Shown: in pieces, positions 1 through 8,993 of the stretch
Position numbering within the stretch: the stretch's first letter is position 1
How the letters are laid out: every line of letters starts with the position of its first letter
NCBI RefSeq assembly: GCF_028330985.1
Contig: NZ_JAQMUE010000035.1
Span: forward strand, 1-64,000
Direction of reading: 5' to 3'
DNA length: 64,000 bases
From: Roseofilum reptotaenium CS-1145
GTDB lineage: Bacteria > Cyanobacteriota > Cyanobacteriia > Cyanobacteriales > Desertifilaceae
The notes under the pieces: model-generated
The model's input: the letters and a program-made list of their open reading frames with translations, nothing else
Database searches by the model: none
What the model was told of the DNA's origin: nothing
Program-made: the position numbers and the translations under genes

Positions 1-135
1 CTCGATCAGCTAGAAGAAGTGTTGTACCAGCGCTGCCAAACCTTATTGAAACAGCCAGAATTAATTGGAGGGTTAACCGATTTTTACGGGTGGAGTGAAC
101 TCACTGCTATATCACAACTTATTCAACGGACTTGA
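1..135 (+). CDS. IS630-type transposase, C-terminal end (partial at window edge)
   Basis: An open frame runs from base 1 to a TGA at 133-135 and encodes a 44-residue C-terminal tail beginning LDQLEEVLYQRCQ. This resembles the segment that follows the last catalytic block (PYSPELQPAERLW) in cyanobacterial IS630 transposases. That block lies outside the window here, but a related fragment near 62.4-62.7 kb carries it. The tail ends WSELTAISQLIQRT, somewhat unlike the usual ending, so the copy may be decayed. Intactness cannot be judged because the 5' part is missing. Confidence 0.55.
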   Translation, partial: LDQLEEVLYQRCQTLLKQPELIGGLTDFYGWSELTAISQLIQRT

Positions 136-258
136 TATCACCCCATCACCAAGCGCTATATTTCTTATAAAACCCATATTCTAGACTCATTTTTAACCCT
201 TAAGTTCTGCAACTTATGCCTGAAACAATAACCATTAAACCTTCTCCCTCAACCCATT

Positions 259-1527
259 ATGTCTACCCCCCATCGTCAAGCCAACCAATATGTCCGAGAA
301 CTTCTAGAACAGAACCGCCTAACGGAACTCTCAGACAAACTGCTACCCAACCCTAAACCCTTACCCCGCAAATTTCGCGGTGCATTTCGCCTCAGTCGTC
401 AACGGGTGGAACAGCATTGGAAGCAACTGGAGACTCTCCCAGAAACCCAAGCCAATTTATTAGATGGGCAAACACTCTCTCAACTGGAAGCTTATCAGTA
501 TAATATTGAAAACTTTATCGGTACAGTGAAACTTCCGGTGGGTATTGCCGGCCCCCTGCGGGTGAATGGACTGTTTGCTCAAGGAGATTATCATGTGCCT
601 TTAGCCACTACTGAAGCGGCCCTAGTCGCCTCCTATTCGCGGGGATGCCAACTGATTTCGGAAGTAGGAGGATGTCAAGCATTATTACTCAATGAAGCGG
701 TCAACCGCACTCCTGGATTTGCGTTTAGCACCTTGCAAGAGGTGGGCTTGTTTTTGGCTTGGGTGGTAGGGGAACAGGAAACCTTTAAGCAAGAAGCAGA
801 ACAAACTACGCGCTACGGAAAATTAATCGATACTCGAATTACCGTAGAAGGCAATCATGTTTATCTGGATTTTCAGTTTACGACAGGGGACGCGGCTGGC
901 CAAAACATGGTGACTTTGGCAACGGATGTAATTTGTCAGTATATCCTCAGCCAGAGTCCTGTGGCTCCCCAATATTGGTTTATTGAGGCTAATTTATCGG
1001 GAGATAAAAAGGCCAGCGCCCAATCATTTTCTGGAGTGCGAGGTAAAAAAGTAACAGCGGAAGTAAAAATACCAGCTCAGTTAGTTGCCCAACGGTTGCA
1101 CACGACTCCAGAACAAATGGTGAACTATTGGCGGATGTCGGCTTTGGGGGGAACGATGAGTGGGACGATAGGTATTCAGGGCCATTATGCCAATGGGTTG
1201 GCGGCGCTGTATATTGCGTGTGGTCAGGATGCGGCTTGTGTGGCGGAGTCTGCGGTGGGGGTGACGCGGTTTGAGTTAACGCTAGAGGGGGATTTATATG
1301 CGGCGGTGACGTTGCCGAATTTGATTGTGGGTACGGTGGGTGGAGGGACTGGGCTGCCGAGTCAGCAGGCTTGTTTGCAGATTTTGGGGTTAGCAGGTGC
1401 GGGTAAGGCGAGGGCGTTTGCTGAGATGTGCGCGGGGTTGGCGTTGGCTGGGGAGTTGTCAATTATTGGGGCGTTGTCTGCGGGAGAGTTTGTGCAGGCT
1501 CATGCTCGGTTGGCGCGGGAGCGGTGA
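259..1527 (+). CDS. hmgA: hydroxymethylglutaryl-CoA reductase, class I
   Basis: 422 residues, the usual length of short archaeal/bacterial class I HMG-CoA reductases without a membrane anchor. The enzyme reduces HMG-CoA to mevalonate with NADPH in the cytoplasm. All four catalytic residues can be placed: Glu119 (ATTEAALVAS), Lys250/251 (SGDKKAS), Asp324 (GQDAACVAES) and His415 (QAHARLAR, aligning with the SHMIH region of the human enzyme). The NADP-binding DAxGQN block is at about 211-216. Cyanobacteria make isoprenoids by the MEP route, so a mevalonate-route enzyme is unexpected; no other mevalonate gene is visible here. The ATG at 259 has no clear Shine-Dalgarno. The last third is markedly G-rich on this strand. 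Family call is firm; physiological role is unknown. Confidence 0.9.
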   Translation: MSTPHRQANQYVRELLEQNRLTELSDKLLPNPKPLPRKFRGAFRLSRQRVEQHWKQLETLPETQANLLDGQTLSQLEAYQYNIENFIGTVKLPVGIAGPLRVNGLFAQGDYHVPLATTEAALVASYSRGCQLISEVGGCQALLLNEAVNRTPGFAFSTLQEVGLFLAWVVGEQETFKQEAEQTTRYGKLIDTRITVEGNHVYLDFQFTTGDAAGQNMVTLATDVICQYILSQSPVAPQYWFIEANLSGDKKASAQSFSGVRGKKVTAEVKIPAQLVAQRLHTTPEQMVNYWRMSALGGTMSGTIGIQGHYANGLAALYIACGQDAACVAESAVGVTRFELTLEGDLYAAVTLPNLIVGTVGGGTGLPSQQACLQILGLAGAGKARAFAEMCAGLALAGELSIIGALSAGEFVQAHARLARER

Positions 1528-1654
1528 AGAGGAATGGGGTCGAGGAATGGGGGAATGGGGAGACATGGGGATGTGGTAGACTTTTGAGAACACTAGCCTC
1601 TTCCTAAAAGTGGAGGCAACCCAATTGTTTCGGCTGTCGCCGATATGAAAATTA

Positions 1655-1682
1655 TTAATTGTTAATTGTTAATTGTTAATTG
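1655..1682. repeat. (TTAATTG)x4 heptameric tandem repeat
   Basis: Four exact copies of TTAATTG occupy 1655-1682 and end 3 bp before the proA ATG. This is a classic cyanobacterial short tandemly repeated repetitive (STRR) heptamer. It covers the place where the proA ribosome-binding site would lie. Confidence 0.9.
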
Positions 1683-1685
1683 CTC

Positions 1686-2984
1686 ATGAGTTCTTCCACG
1701 TTAGTCGAATTGGCCCAGAAAACACGACAAGGGGCGCGTCAGTTAGCTGGATTGACGACAGAAGAGAAAAATCAGGCTATTGAGGCGATCGCCAAATCAT
1801 TGGAACAGGCTACACCAGAAATTGTAGCCGCAAACCAAGCTGACTGTGAAGCGGCAACTTCCGCAGGCATTGCTAAACCCCTCTATCATCGTCTGAAATT
1901 GGATGAAACGAAGCTGAAAGGAAATATCGCTGGGGTGCGAGATGTACAAAAGTTACCCGATCCGGTGGGGACGGTTCAAATTCATCGAGAGTTGGATGAG
2001 GGTTTGGTTCTGAAACGGATCAGTTGTCCGTTGGGGGTTTTGGGGGTGATTTTTGAAGCGCGTCCTGAAGCAGCCATCCAGATTTCTACGTTGGCAATTA
2101 AGTCGGGAAATGGGGTGATTCTCAAGGGGGGAAAGGAAGCGATTCAGTCGTGTGAGGCAATTGTGAAGGCGATTCGACAAGGGTTATCACAAACAGCGGT
2201 GAGTCCAGATGTGGTGCAACTTTTGACCACCCGCGAGGAAACGGTGGCGCTGTTGAAGTTAGACCCATATGTGGATTTAATTATTCCTAGAGGTTCTAAT
2301 TCGTTTGTCCGGTTTGTTCAGGAGAATACGAATATTCCGGTGCTGGGTCACGCGGATGGTATTTGTCACCTCTATCTAGATGAATCTGCGGATCTGGAAA
2401 AGGCGATCGCCATTACAGTTGATGGCAAAACCCAATATCCGGCTGCTTGTAATGCCATCGAAACCCTGTTAGTCCATCGCTCCTGCGCCCCGCAAATTCT
2501 TCCCCCAGTTGCCCAAGCGCTACAAGATAAAGGCGTGAAATTACTCGGAGATGATCCAACTTCTGAATTATTGGCAATTCCCGCAGCCACAGAAGCGGAT
2601 TGGTCTACAGAATACAGCGATCTGATTTTAGCGATTAAACAGGTGGACTCTCTAGAGGAGGCAGTGAATCATATTAATACTTATGGATCGAAGCATACTG
2701 ATGCGATCGTCACCGAAAACCCCCAAGTCGCGCAACTGTTCCTGAATCAAGTTGATGCTGCTGGCGTGTATCATAACTGTTCCACCCGGTTTTCCGACGG
2801 ATTTCGCTATGGTTTTGGCGCAGAAGTCGGCATCAGTACCCAACAAATGCCCCCGCGCGGCCCTGTAGGATTAGAAGGGTTAATCACCTATAAATATCAA
2901 GTTACCGGTAATGGTCATATTTCCGCTACCTACACTGGAGCGGAGGCGAAATCCTTTACCCACAAAGAGCTAGTAGAGGGATAG
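1686..2984 (+). CDS. proA: glutamate-5-semialdehyde dehydrogenase (gamma-glutamyl phosphate reductase)
   Basis: 432 residues. Catalyses the NADPH-dependent reduction of gamma-glutamyl phosphate to glutamate-5-semialdehyde, the second step of proline synthesis. An aldehyde-dehydrogenase fold is recognisable from [11 protein letters not shown] (about 123-133), [12 protein letters not shown] (about 199-210) and the catalytic Cys at about 255 in [10 protein letters not shown]. The start is placed at the ATG at 1686 ([11 protein letters not shown]). A TTG at 1680 is in frame but lies inside the TTAATTG repeat. proB is not in the window. The 3' flank runs straight into a second block of heptameric repeats. 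Confidence 0.95.
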   Translation: MSSSTLVELAQKTRQGARQLAGLTTEEKNQAIEAIAKSLEQATPEIVAANQADCEAATSAGIAKPLYHRLKLDETKLKGNIAGVRDVQKLPDPVGTVQIHRELDEGLVLKRISCPLGVLGVIFEARPEAAIQISTLAIKSGNGVILKGGKEAIQSCEAIVKAIRQGLSQTAVSPDVVQLLTTREETVALLKLDPYVDLIIPRGSNSFVRFVQENTNIPVLGHADGICHLYLDESADLEKAIAITVDGKTQYPAACNAIETLLVHRSCAPQILPPVAQALQDKGVKLLGDDPTSELLAIPAATEADWSTEYSDLILAIKQVDSLEEAVNHINTYGSKHTDAIVTENPQVAQLFLNQVDAAGVYHNCSTRFSDGFRYGFGAEVGISTQQMPPRGPVGLEGLITYKYQVTGNGHISATYTGAEAKSFTHKELVEG

Positions 2985-3113
2985 GGAGATGGGGAGATAG
3001 GGGGATAGGGAGACGTGGAGACGCGGAGACACGGAAACATGGCGGTTATTCCCCATTCCCCATTCCCCCATTCTCCATTCCCCATTCCCTATTCCCCATT
3101 CCCTATTCCCTAA
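2985..3113. repeat. intergenic heptamer-type repeats between proA and potC
   Basis: The whole 131-bp gap is low complexity. The first half is GGGGAGAT/GGAGACG-like units; the second half is CCCCATT/CCCTATT units, reaching to a few bases before the potC ATG. The two halves are partly complementary (GGGGA versus TCCCC), so a transcript could fold on itself. Related units recur in many intergenic regions of this window. Confidence 0.8.
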
Positions 3114-3115
3114 CC

Positions 3116-3952
3116 ATGACACAATCGATTCAACCCCCTGAAGAAACTGTAATCCCTGACTCCTTGGGATCTAAATCTAAATTTTCCTTTTCCTGGCAAA
3201 TTGGGTTTACTGCGATCATGTTTGGGTTTATGTATTTACCCATTGCCGTCTTAGCCTTTTATAGTTTTAACCAATCTGCTTATAGTGCCAATTGGAAAGG
3301 GTTTACTTTGGATTGGTACATGAAACTGTTCTCGGATGTCAGAATCCTATCCTCTCTGCAAAATAGCTTAATTGTTGCGTTTTGTGCCGTCGGTGCTTCA
3401 GCAATTTTGGGAACCCTGATGGCAGTGGGATTAGCCAAATATAAATTCCGAGGGAAATCCCTGTATTTGGGAGTATCTTATTTACCTTTGATTATTCCTG
3501 ATATTGCGATCGCCGTTGCTACCCTTGTCTTCCTCGCCGTCTTCGCCATTCCCCTCAATCTGTGGACAATTGTCGCGGCTCATATTGTCTTTTGTCTCGC
3601 CTACATTGCCCTCGTCGTCTCCACTCGACTCGCTGATTTAGACCCACACCTGGAAGAAGCAGCTTTAGACTTAGGTGCAACCCCCTTTAACGCTTTTATG
3701 CAAGTCCTCTTACCTCAATTATTACCCGGTATCGTCTCCGGTTGTCTACTGGCATTTGTCCTCAGTATGGATGATTTCCTGATCGCCAGTTTCACCGCAG
3801 GCAGTGGCTTTAACACCCTGCCTATGGAAATCTTTAGCCGCATCCGAACCGGCGTAAAACCCGATATCAACGCCTTAAGCGTGATCCTGATTGTGATGTC
3901 CGGATTAGTGGCTTTCCTGGCGGAATTTTGGCGCTATAAGAGCGAAAAATAA
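3116..3952 (+). CDS. potC: polyamine-type ABC transporter permease, PotC family
   Basis: 278 residues with about six hydrophobic segments, the first at about 28-52. The binding-protein-dependent transport inner-membrane signature (EAA loop) is visible as EEAALDLGATPFNAFMQVLLP at about 180-200. The closest recognisable family is PotC, an inner-membrane subunit of spermidine/putrescine importers. No partner (potA ATPase, potB permease, potD binding protein) lies nearby, so the gene is an orphan here, possibly separated from an upstream operon by rearrangement. Its 5' flank is entirely heptameric repeat and no ribosome-binding site stands out. Substrate is inferred from family only. Confidence 0.8.
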   Translation: MTQSIQPPEETVIPDSLGSKSKFSFSWQIGFTAIMFGFMYLPIAVLAFYSFNQSAYSANWKGFTLDWYMKLFSDVRILSSLQNSLIVAFCAVGASAILGTLMAVGLAKYKFRGKSLYLGVSYLPLIIPDIAIAVATLVFLAVFAIPLNLWTIVAAHIVFCLAYIALVVSTRLADLDPHLEEAALDLGATPFNAFMQVLLPQLLPGIVSGCLLAFVLSMDDFLIASFTAGSGFNTLPMEIFSRIRTGVKPDINALSVILIVMSGLVAFLAEFWRYKSEK

Positions 3953-3970
3953 ACGGGAGTTAATCAACCT

Positions 3971-4327
3971 CTAGTCATTACTCTGATTTTCTGGAGGAGG
4001 CGGTAATAAAGGTTGAAGTGATTGCAATACCGCAGGAAGCTCTACCTCAATAATTTGTCTAATAATATCTAATTTAAGATCGTCATATTCATGCACAATA
4101 ATATCACGTAAACCAGCCATTTTCCTCCAAGGAATTTCTGGATTCCGAGATCGGAATTCATGGGATAGACGCTTAGTCGCTTCACCGATAATCGTTAATC
4201 GACGAATAACTGCATCTTGATCTTTTGTGTTTTGTTCAAAATTTTCCCAATTCGTCGATTGAAGATACTCAAAGATTAAGTGAATTGAATCAACAATATC
4301 AAGAATCGATTGTTTATCTCTTTCCAT
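3971..4327 (-). CDS. hepT: HEPN-family toxin, HepT/DUF86 type
   Basis: 118 residues, all-helical, with the diagnostic HEPN RNase motif Rx4HxY seen as RDIIVHEY at about 74-81. HepT toxins act as RNases and are kept inactive by the MntA nucleotidyltransferase partner, which modifies the motif tyrosine. The gene overlaps the 3' end of the upstream nucleotidyltransferase gene by 14 bp, the usual order and coupling for MNT-HEPN pairs. The motif is intact, so the toxin is probably functional. C-terminal proline stretch (LLPPPPENQ) is unremarkable. Confidence 0.88.
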   Translation of the reverse strand: MERDKQSILDIVDSIHLIFEYLQSTNWENFEQNTKDQDAVIRRLTIIGEATKRLSHEFRSRNPEIPWRKMAGLRDIIVHEYDDLKLDIIRQIIEVELPAVLQSLQPLLPPPPENQSND

Positions 4328-4697
4328 AAATCACCTGCGCTGATTCCAGGATTGATTTACGTCTTAACCAATTACGACTTTTCCCAATACCCTGCTTACT
4401 GACCAAATCAACCTTTCGGCAGAATAAACGTTCTAGCTCTTCCTGGATATCCCAAAAATCAAATCCATAAGTGACTCCTGGATCGAAAACATACAGTAGA
4501 TCGATATCACTGGGATCATTGTCTGCTGACCGAAAATCGTCCCGTAGTACCGATCCAAACACTGATAATTCTATAATTTTCCACTTCTGGCAAAATGCCA
4601 CAACTTGTTCCGGAGTGACTTGCAACCGTTGGTAAATTTGCGCGATCGGTATATTAATCTGCCCCAGTTGTGGTTCAAGATTGGTTTCCATCCACAA
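4314..4697 (-). CDS. mntA: MntA-type nucleotidyltransferase antitoxin
   Basis: 127 residues of the minimal nucleotidyltransferase fold. The active site GS...DxD is seen as FGSVLRDDF followed by SDIDLLYVF at about 47-69. The spacing between GS and DxD is 14 residues rather than the common 10, owing to a short SADND-like insertion. I have an impression that other cyanobacterial members share this spacing, but that is recall only. It is the antitoxin of the HepT pair and probably AMPylates the HepT tyrosine. It may start at Met1 (4697) or Met3 (4691). It lies upstream of, and translationally overlaps, hepT. Confidence 0.85.
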   Translation of the reverse strand: MWMETNLEPQLGQINIPIAQIYQRLQVTPEQVVAFCQKWKIIELSVFGSVLRDDFRSADNDPSDIDLLYVFDPGVTYGFDFWDIQEELERLFCRKVDLVSKQGIGKSRNWLRRKSILESAQVIYGKR

Positions 4698-4727
4698 TTC
4701 TCTCCTAATCTTTATAGAATAATCGAT

Positions 4728-5063
4728 CTAATTGACTGCAAATTCCGTATAACGTCGGATATGGGGAAGATAAAATCCTAGGACAATTTTATTTTGGGGA
4801 ATTCCAGCTCTGAGTAAATCATCAGTAATACCATCTTCTAAACCATCCTCATGAATCCAGATTTTATCTCCAACTACTTCTAGATGGACAATACAACTAT
4901 GGACTCGCTTTCCTTTCAATTCTCCGACGGTTAACAATACATAATTCCGGCGATCTTCTCCAATCACCAATTTGCGCTCTAGTTTCCCATGGGCATAGGG
5001 AAGCTTGGCATATTCTACCAGAATGCTTTTAATGACTTCATAATAGTTATCTAGGGAATCCAT
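4728..5063 (-). CDS. xisI: XisI family protein
   Basis: 111 residues matching XisI, a controlling factor of the fdxN-element excision of heterocystous cyanobacteria. Typical features are the start MDSLDNYYEVIKSIL, the block VGDKIWIHEDGLEDG at about 64-78 and LVRAGIP-like LLRAGIPQNKIVLGF near 84-98. XisI genes are widespread, patchily distributed and normally paired with xisH just upstream. Here the ATG overlaps the end of the xisH remnant by 13 bp, as in intact pairs. No excision element boundary is recognisable, and its role in a probably non-heterocystous strain is unknown. Confidence 0.85.
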   Translation of the reverse strand: MDSLDNYYEVIKSILVEYAKLPYAHGKLERKLVIGEDRRNYVLLTVGELKGKRVHSCIVHLEVVGDKIWIHEDGLEDGITDDLLRAGIPQNKIVLGFYLPHIRRYTEFAVN

Positions 5064-5254
5064 TGATTAATGACCTCGTACTGTTCATCGAAAACCAATT
5101 GAGTCATGTCAAAGGCTTGATGGAGTTCTGGAATCTCTAAAGAAGTTTCTGGATCGGATACGCTTTTTTGAATTATAGCATTCAGCTCCTGATAGCCCTT
5201 GTGTGAATTTGAACTATGTTGCGGCTTATCCTGCCCACTCTGCCAACTTCCCAC
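5051..5254 (-). pseudogene. xisH remnant (C-terminal end only)
   Basis: The last about 20 residues (QLVFDEQYEVINQWIP) match the conserved C terminus of XisH and overlap xisI in the usual way. Full XisH is about 140 residues with an endonuclease-like N-terminal domain; none of that is present. The frame simply runs upstream into non-family sequence and to the clpB leader. I read it as a truncated xisH. It might instead be a short new protein starting somewhere in 5150-5254, but no convincing start is seen. Confidence 0.5.
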
Positions 5255-5344
5255 TCCACTTTGCTGCCAGCCTGTTATCTTAATCTAGAACTTGATCATT
5301 ATAATAGTAAGCTTAAAGCGCGAAGATCGCCCATTACCCTAACC

Positions 5345-7993
5345 ATGCAGCCAACTGATTCATCGAAATTTACCAATAAAGCTTGGGAAGCCATTGTCAA
5401 CTCTCAGGATGTCGCTCGTCGCGGGAAACATCAGCAGTTGGAAGTCGAGCATGTGGCGATCGCTCTTTTGGAGCAAGGAGGACTGGCAAAAACCATCCTA
5501 GAAAAGGCGGGAATTGAGCCAGGGCGCTTATTACAGCAACTCAACCAGTTTGATAGTCGCCAGAAAACCACCTACAATGTTGATCAACTTTATCTCGGTC
5601 GCAGTTTGGATAAGCTCCTCGATGAAGCCGAAACTGCCCGCCAAAGTTGGAATGATGAATATATCTCCGTCGAGCATATTTTACTGGCTCTTGCCGAAGA
5701 TCAACGGATTGGGCGGGAATTGGTGCGTCGGTTTAACCGCACCCGCACCCAACTGGAACAAACCATTAAAGACATTCGCGGCAGTCAAACGGTCTCGGAT
5801 CAAGCCCCAGAAAATAGCTACAACGCTTTGGAGAAGTACGGGCGAGATTTGACAGAATTGGCGAGATCGGGCAACCTAGACCCCGTTATCGGGCGGGATG
5901 AGGAGATTCGGAGGGTGATACAAGTCCTCTCCCGCAGACGGAAAAATAACCCGGTGTTAATTGGGGAACCCGGAGTGGGAAAAACGGCGATCGCCGAAGC
6001 CCTAGCCCAGCGTATTGTTAATAATGAAGTACCAGAGTCTCTCAAAAACCGACAACTGATCACCCTAGATATGGGGAGTTTAATCGCTGGAGCCAAATAT
6101 CGGGGCGAATTTGAAGCCAGACTGCGGGCAGTTTTGCGGGAAGTTACCCACTCCGAAGGGCAAATTGTCCTGTTTATCGACGAGCTACATACCGTAGTCG
6201 GAACCGGTTCCGGACAGTCGAGTGCCATGGATGCCTCCAATTTACTCAAACCCATGTTAGCGCGGGGCGAGTTGCGCTGCATTGGAGCAACGACTCTGGA
6301 TGAATACCGCAATTATATTGAAAAAGATGCCGCCCTAGAGCGTCGTTTCCAACAGGTGTATGTCGATCAACCCGGTGTCGAGGATACGATTTCCATTCTG
6401 CGGGGGTTAAAAGAGCGCTACGAAGTCCACCATGGAGTCAAAATTACGGACTCGGCTCTGGTAGCAGCAGCCAAGTTATCAAACCGGTATATTACCGACC
6501 GCTTCTTACCCGATAAGGCGATCGATTTAGTCGATGAAGCAGCCGCTAAACTGAAAATGGATATTACATCCAAACCGGTGGAACTGGAAACTAGAGATCG
6601 CCGGATCATGCAATTAGAGATGGAAAAACTGTCTTTGGATGGGGAACAAACGAAAGAACCCCAAGAAAGAGTCAGACGCATTGAGCAAGAAATTACCGAA
6701 CTCAAGCAAGAACAGAAAGAATTGAACGATCAATGGCAAGGGGAAAAACAATTGATCGATGATATTAATATCCTCAAGGAATTAGAAGACCAGTTGCGCG
6801 TGCAAATTGAACAAGCAGAACGGGCTTATGATTTAAATCGGGCAGCGCAACTCAAATATGGCAAATTAGAGAAAACGGAACGGGAGCGGGAAACGAAAGA
6901 AGGACAACTGCAAGCGCTACAGGAACAAGGTTCGGCTCTATTGCGCGAACAAGTCACCGAAGCCGATATTGCCGAAATTGTTGCTAAGTGGACGGGTATT
7001 CCGGTCAATAGTTTACTGGAGTCGGAACGGCAAAAACTGCTACACCTGGAGAGCTATTTACACCAGCGCGTCGTCGGTCAACATGAGGCTGTACAGGCGG
7101 TTGCTGAAGCCATACGCCGCGCTAGAGCAGGAATGAAAGATCCCGGTCGTCCCATCGGTTCGTTCCTGTTCATGGGGCCGACCGGGGTGGGAAAAACGGA
7201 ATTAGCGAGAGCCTTGGCTGCCAGTTTATTCGACTCGGAAGAAGCCATGGTGAGAATTGATATGTCCGAGTATATGGAGAAACATGCCGTTTCCCGTTTA
7301 GTGGGTGCGCCTCCGGGATATGTGGGATATGAGGAAGGGGGACAACTGAGCGAGCAAGTCCGTCGTCGTCCCTATTCTGTGGTACTGTTGGATGAAGTGG
7401 AAAAAGCGCACCCAGATGTGTTTAATATTTTGCTGCAAGTCCTTGATGATGGGCGAATTACGGACTCCCAAGGACGGATGATTGATTTCCGCAATACGGT
7501 GATTGTGATGACCAGTAATATTGGATCGGAGCATATCCTCGATGTTTCTGGTGATGATAGCCAATATGAGGAGATGCGCAAACGGGTACAAAAGGCACTC
7601 CGCAAACAATTTCGACCGGAATTTCTCAACCGCGTTGACGATCTGATCCTCTTCCATGCCTTGGGTAAAGGAGAATTGGGCAGTATTGTCCATATTCAAC
7701 TCAAACGCACTCAGCAGTTGTTAGCGGAACAAAAGATTACGCTGGAAATTACTTCGGCTGCGGTTGACCATCTGGTAGAGGCAGGCTACGATCCGGTCTA
7801 TGGGGCCCGTCCCCTAAAACGGGCGATTCAAAAACAGGTGGAAAATGCGATCGCCACCCGAATTTTAGACAATAGCTTCATTGAAGGAGATGCTATTAAA
7901 ATTGATTGCCAAGAGGGTGCGCTCACCTTCGGTAAACTCAGTGATGTAATCGGATCTCCAGAACCTGAACCCGTTGCCTCGATCTCCGAGTAA
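5345..7993 (+). CDS. clpB: ATP-dependent chaperone ClpB
   Basis: 882 residues from the ATG at 5345 ([14 protein letters not shown]); the frame is open further upstream but family length and N-terminal alignment support this start. ClpB is a hexameric cytoplasmic disaggregase that works with DnaK/DnaJ on heat-aggregated proteins. Order: Clp N domain (about 1-145), AAA+ 1 with Walker A GEPGVGKT at about 207-214, a coiled-coil M domain (about 400-525) that separates ClpB from ClpC/ClpA, AAA+ 2 with Walker A GPTGVGKT at about 611-618, and the C-terminal D2-small domain. No CIRCE element (TTAGCACTC-N9-GAGTGCTAA) was seen upstream. Followed after 11 bp by the glycosyltransferase pair. Confidence 0.96.
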   Translation: MQPTDSSKFTNKAWEAIVNSQDVARRGKHQQLEVEHVAIALLEQGGLAKTILEKAGIEPGRLLQQLNQFDSRQKTTYNVDQLYLGRSLDKLLDEAETARQSWNDEYISVEHILLALAEDQRIGRELVRRFNRTRTQLEQTIKDIRGSQTVSDQAPENSYNALEKYGRDLTELARSGNLDPVIGRDEEIRRVIQVLSRRRKNNPVLIGEPGVGKTAIAEALAQRIVNNEVPESLKNRQLITLDMGSLIAGAKYRGEFEARLRAVLREVTHSEGQIVLFIDELHTVVGTGSGQSSAMDASNLLKPMLARGELRCIGATTLDEYRNYIEKDAALERRFQQVYVDQPGVEDTISILRGLKERYEVHHGVKITDSALVAAAKLSNRYITDRFLPDKAIDLVDEAAAKLKMDITSKPVELETRDRRIMQLEMEKLSLDGEQTKEPQERVRRIEQEITELKQEQKELNDQWQGEKQLIDDINILKELEDQLRVQIEQAERAYDLNRAAQLKYGKLEKTERERETKEGQLQALQEQGSALLREQVTEADIAEIVAKWTGIPVNSLLESERQKLLHLESYLHQRVVGQHEAVQAVAEAIRRARAGMKDPGRPIGSFLFMGPTGVGKTELARALAASLFDSEEAMVRIDMSEYMEKHAVSRLVGAPPGYVGYEEGGQLSEQVRRRPYSVVLLDEVEKAHPDVFNILLQVLDDGRITDSQGRMIDFRNTVIVMTSNIGSEHILDVSGDDSQYEEMRKRVQKALRKQFRPEFLNRVDDLILFHALGKGELGSIVHIQLKRTQQLLAEQKITLEITSAAVDHLVEAGYDPVYGARPLKRAIQKQVENAIATRILDNSFIEGDAIKIDCQEGALTFGKLSDVIGSPEPEPVASISE

Positions 7994-8004
7994 AGAGAGG
8001 AAAA

Positions 8005-8979
8005 ATGTCTGTACAATTTACGGTTGCTATCCCCACCTATAATGGCGCAAACCGGTTTCCAGAAGTTTTGGATAAATTGCGCCAACAAACGGGTATCGAT
8101 TCCCTGACCTGGGAAATTATCCTAGTTGATAATAACAGTACGGACAAGACGAAACAAGTTTTTCAAGAGTACCAAAACAATTGGGATTTAGACATTCCCT
8201 TGCGCTATGTCTTTGAGCCACAACAAGGACTTGCTTTTGCTCGACAATGTGCCTTTCAAGTAGCGCAAGGAGAGTGGGTGGGTTTTCTTGATGACGATAA
8301 TTTACCCTATCCCAATTGGTTGATTTCAGCTTACCAGTTTGGGCAAGTACATCCTAAAGCGGGAGCATTGGGTAGTCAGGTTCACGGTTTATTTGAATCT
8401 CCTCCTTCAGAAGAGCTTAAACCCCTCCTACCTTATTTAGCTCTGGTTGAACGAGGTTCTAAACCCCGACTCTACTCTCCTCGAAATAACCTCCTTCCTC
8501 CAGGTGCTGGTATTGTCATTCGCAAACAAGCCTGGTTAGAAAGTGTGCCGGAAAAATTAACCTTAAGCGGAAGAATCAACGGTAAGTTTATTAGTGGTGA
8601 AGATTTAGAGCTACTATCCTACATTCAAAACAAAGGCTGGGATATTTGGTACAATCCAGCGATGGAATTGGATCATAAAATTCCCCCTTGGCGTTTAGAA
8701 CGAGATTATTTAATTCAGATGTTTCGAGGAATTGGTCTGAGTCGATATGTTACTCGTACCTTAAAAGCTAAGGATTGGCAGAGGCTTTTGATTTATCCCC
8801 TTTATATGATCAATGATACTAGAAAGCTTTTAATGTTGCTACTGCGCTACCGCGATCGCGTCCAATCTGATATCGTTGCAACCTGTCAATTAGAAATTCT
8901 CCTCAATAGTTTGAGGAGTCCATTTTATTTGTGGATGCAAGGGTATTTTAATAAGACAATTGATAGGTCTAAAGTTTGA
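8005..8979 (+). CDS. hpsE: family 2 glycosyltransferase, HpsE-like (copy 1)
   Basis: 324 residues, GT-A fold. The N-terminal TVAIPTYNGANRFPEVLDKL and EIILVDNNSTDKT, the DxD-type metal site GFLDDDNLPYPNW at about 92-104, and the acceptor-side block SGEDLELLSYIQNKGW at about 194-209 are typical of HpsE, a glycosyltransferase of the hormogonium polysaccharide locus used for gliding. A good ribosome-binding site (GAGAGGAAAA) precedes the ATG. It is followed by a homologous gene of exactly the same length. The rest of the hps locus is absent from the window. Assignment to HpsE rather than another GT2 is by recalled family sequence only. Confidence 0.75.
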   Translation: MSVQFTVAIPTYNGANRFPEVLDKLRQQTGIDSLTWEIILVDNNSTDKTKQVFQEYQNNWDLDIPLRYVFEPQQGLAFARQCAFQVAQGEWVGFLDDDNLPYPNWLISAYQFGQVHPKAGALGSQVHGLFESPPSEELKPLLPYLALVERGSKPRLYSPRNNLLPPGAGIVIRKQAWLESVPEKLTLSGRINGKFISGEDLELLSYIQNKGWDIWYNPAMELDHKIPPWRLERDYLIQMFRGIGLSRYVTRTLKAKDWQRLLIYPLYMINDTRKLLMLLLRYRDRVQSDIVATCQLEILLNSLRSPFYLWMQGYFNKTIDRSKV

Positions 8980-8993
8980 GAGATTCATTACTT

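Noticed and set aside
989-1462. 157-residue open frame antisense to the HMG-CoA reductase gene
   Set aside because: Pro/Ser/Thr-rich low-complexity translation caused by the G-rich codon bias of the sense gene; no start signal or family.
5216-5344. N-terminal extension of ClpB upstream of 5345
   Set aside because: The extra 43 codons have no similarity to ClpB, overlap the xisH remnant, and the ATG at 5345 gives the family's normal N terminus.
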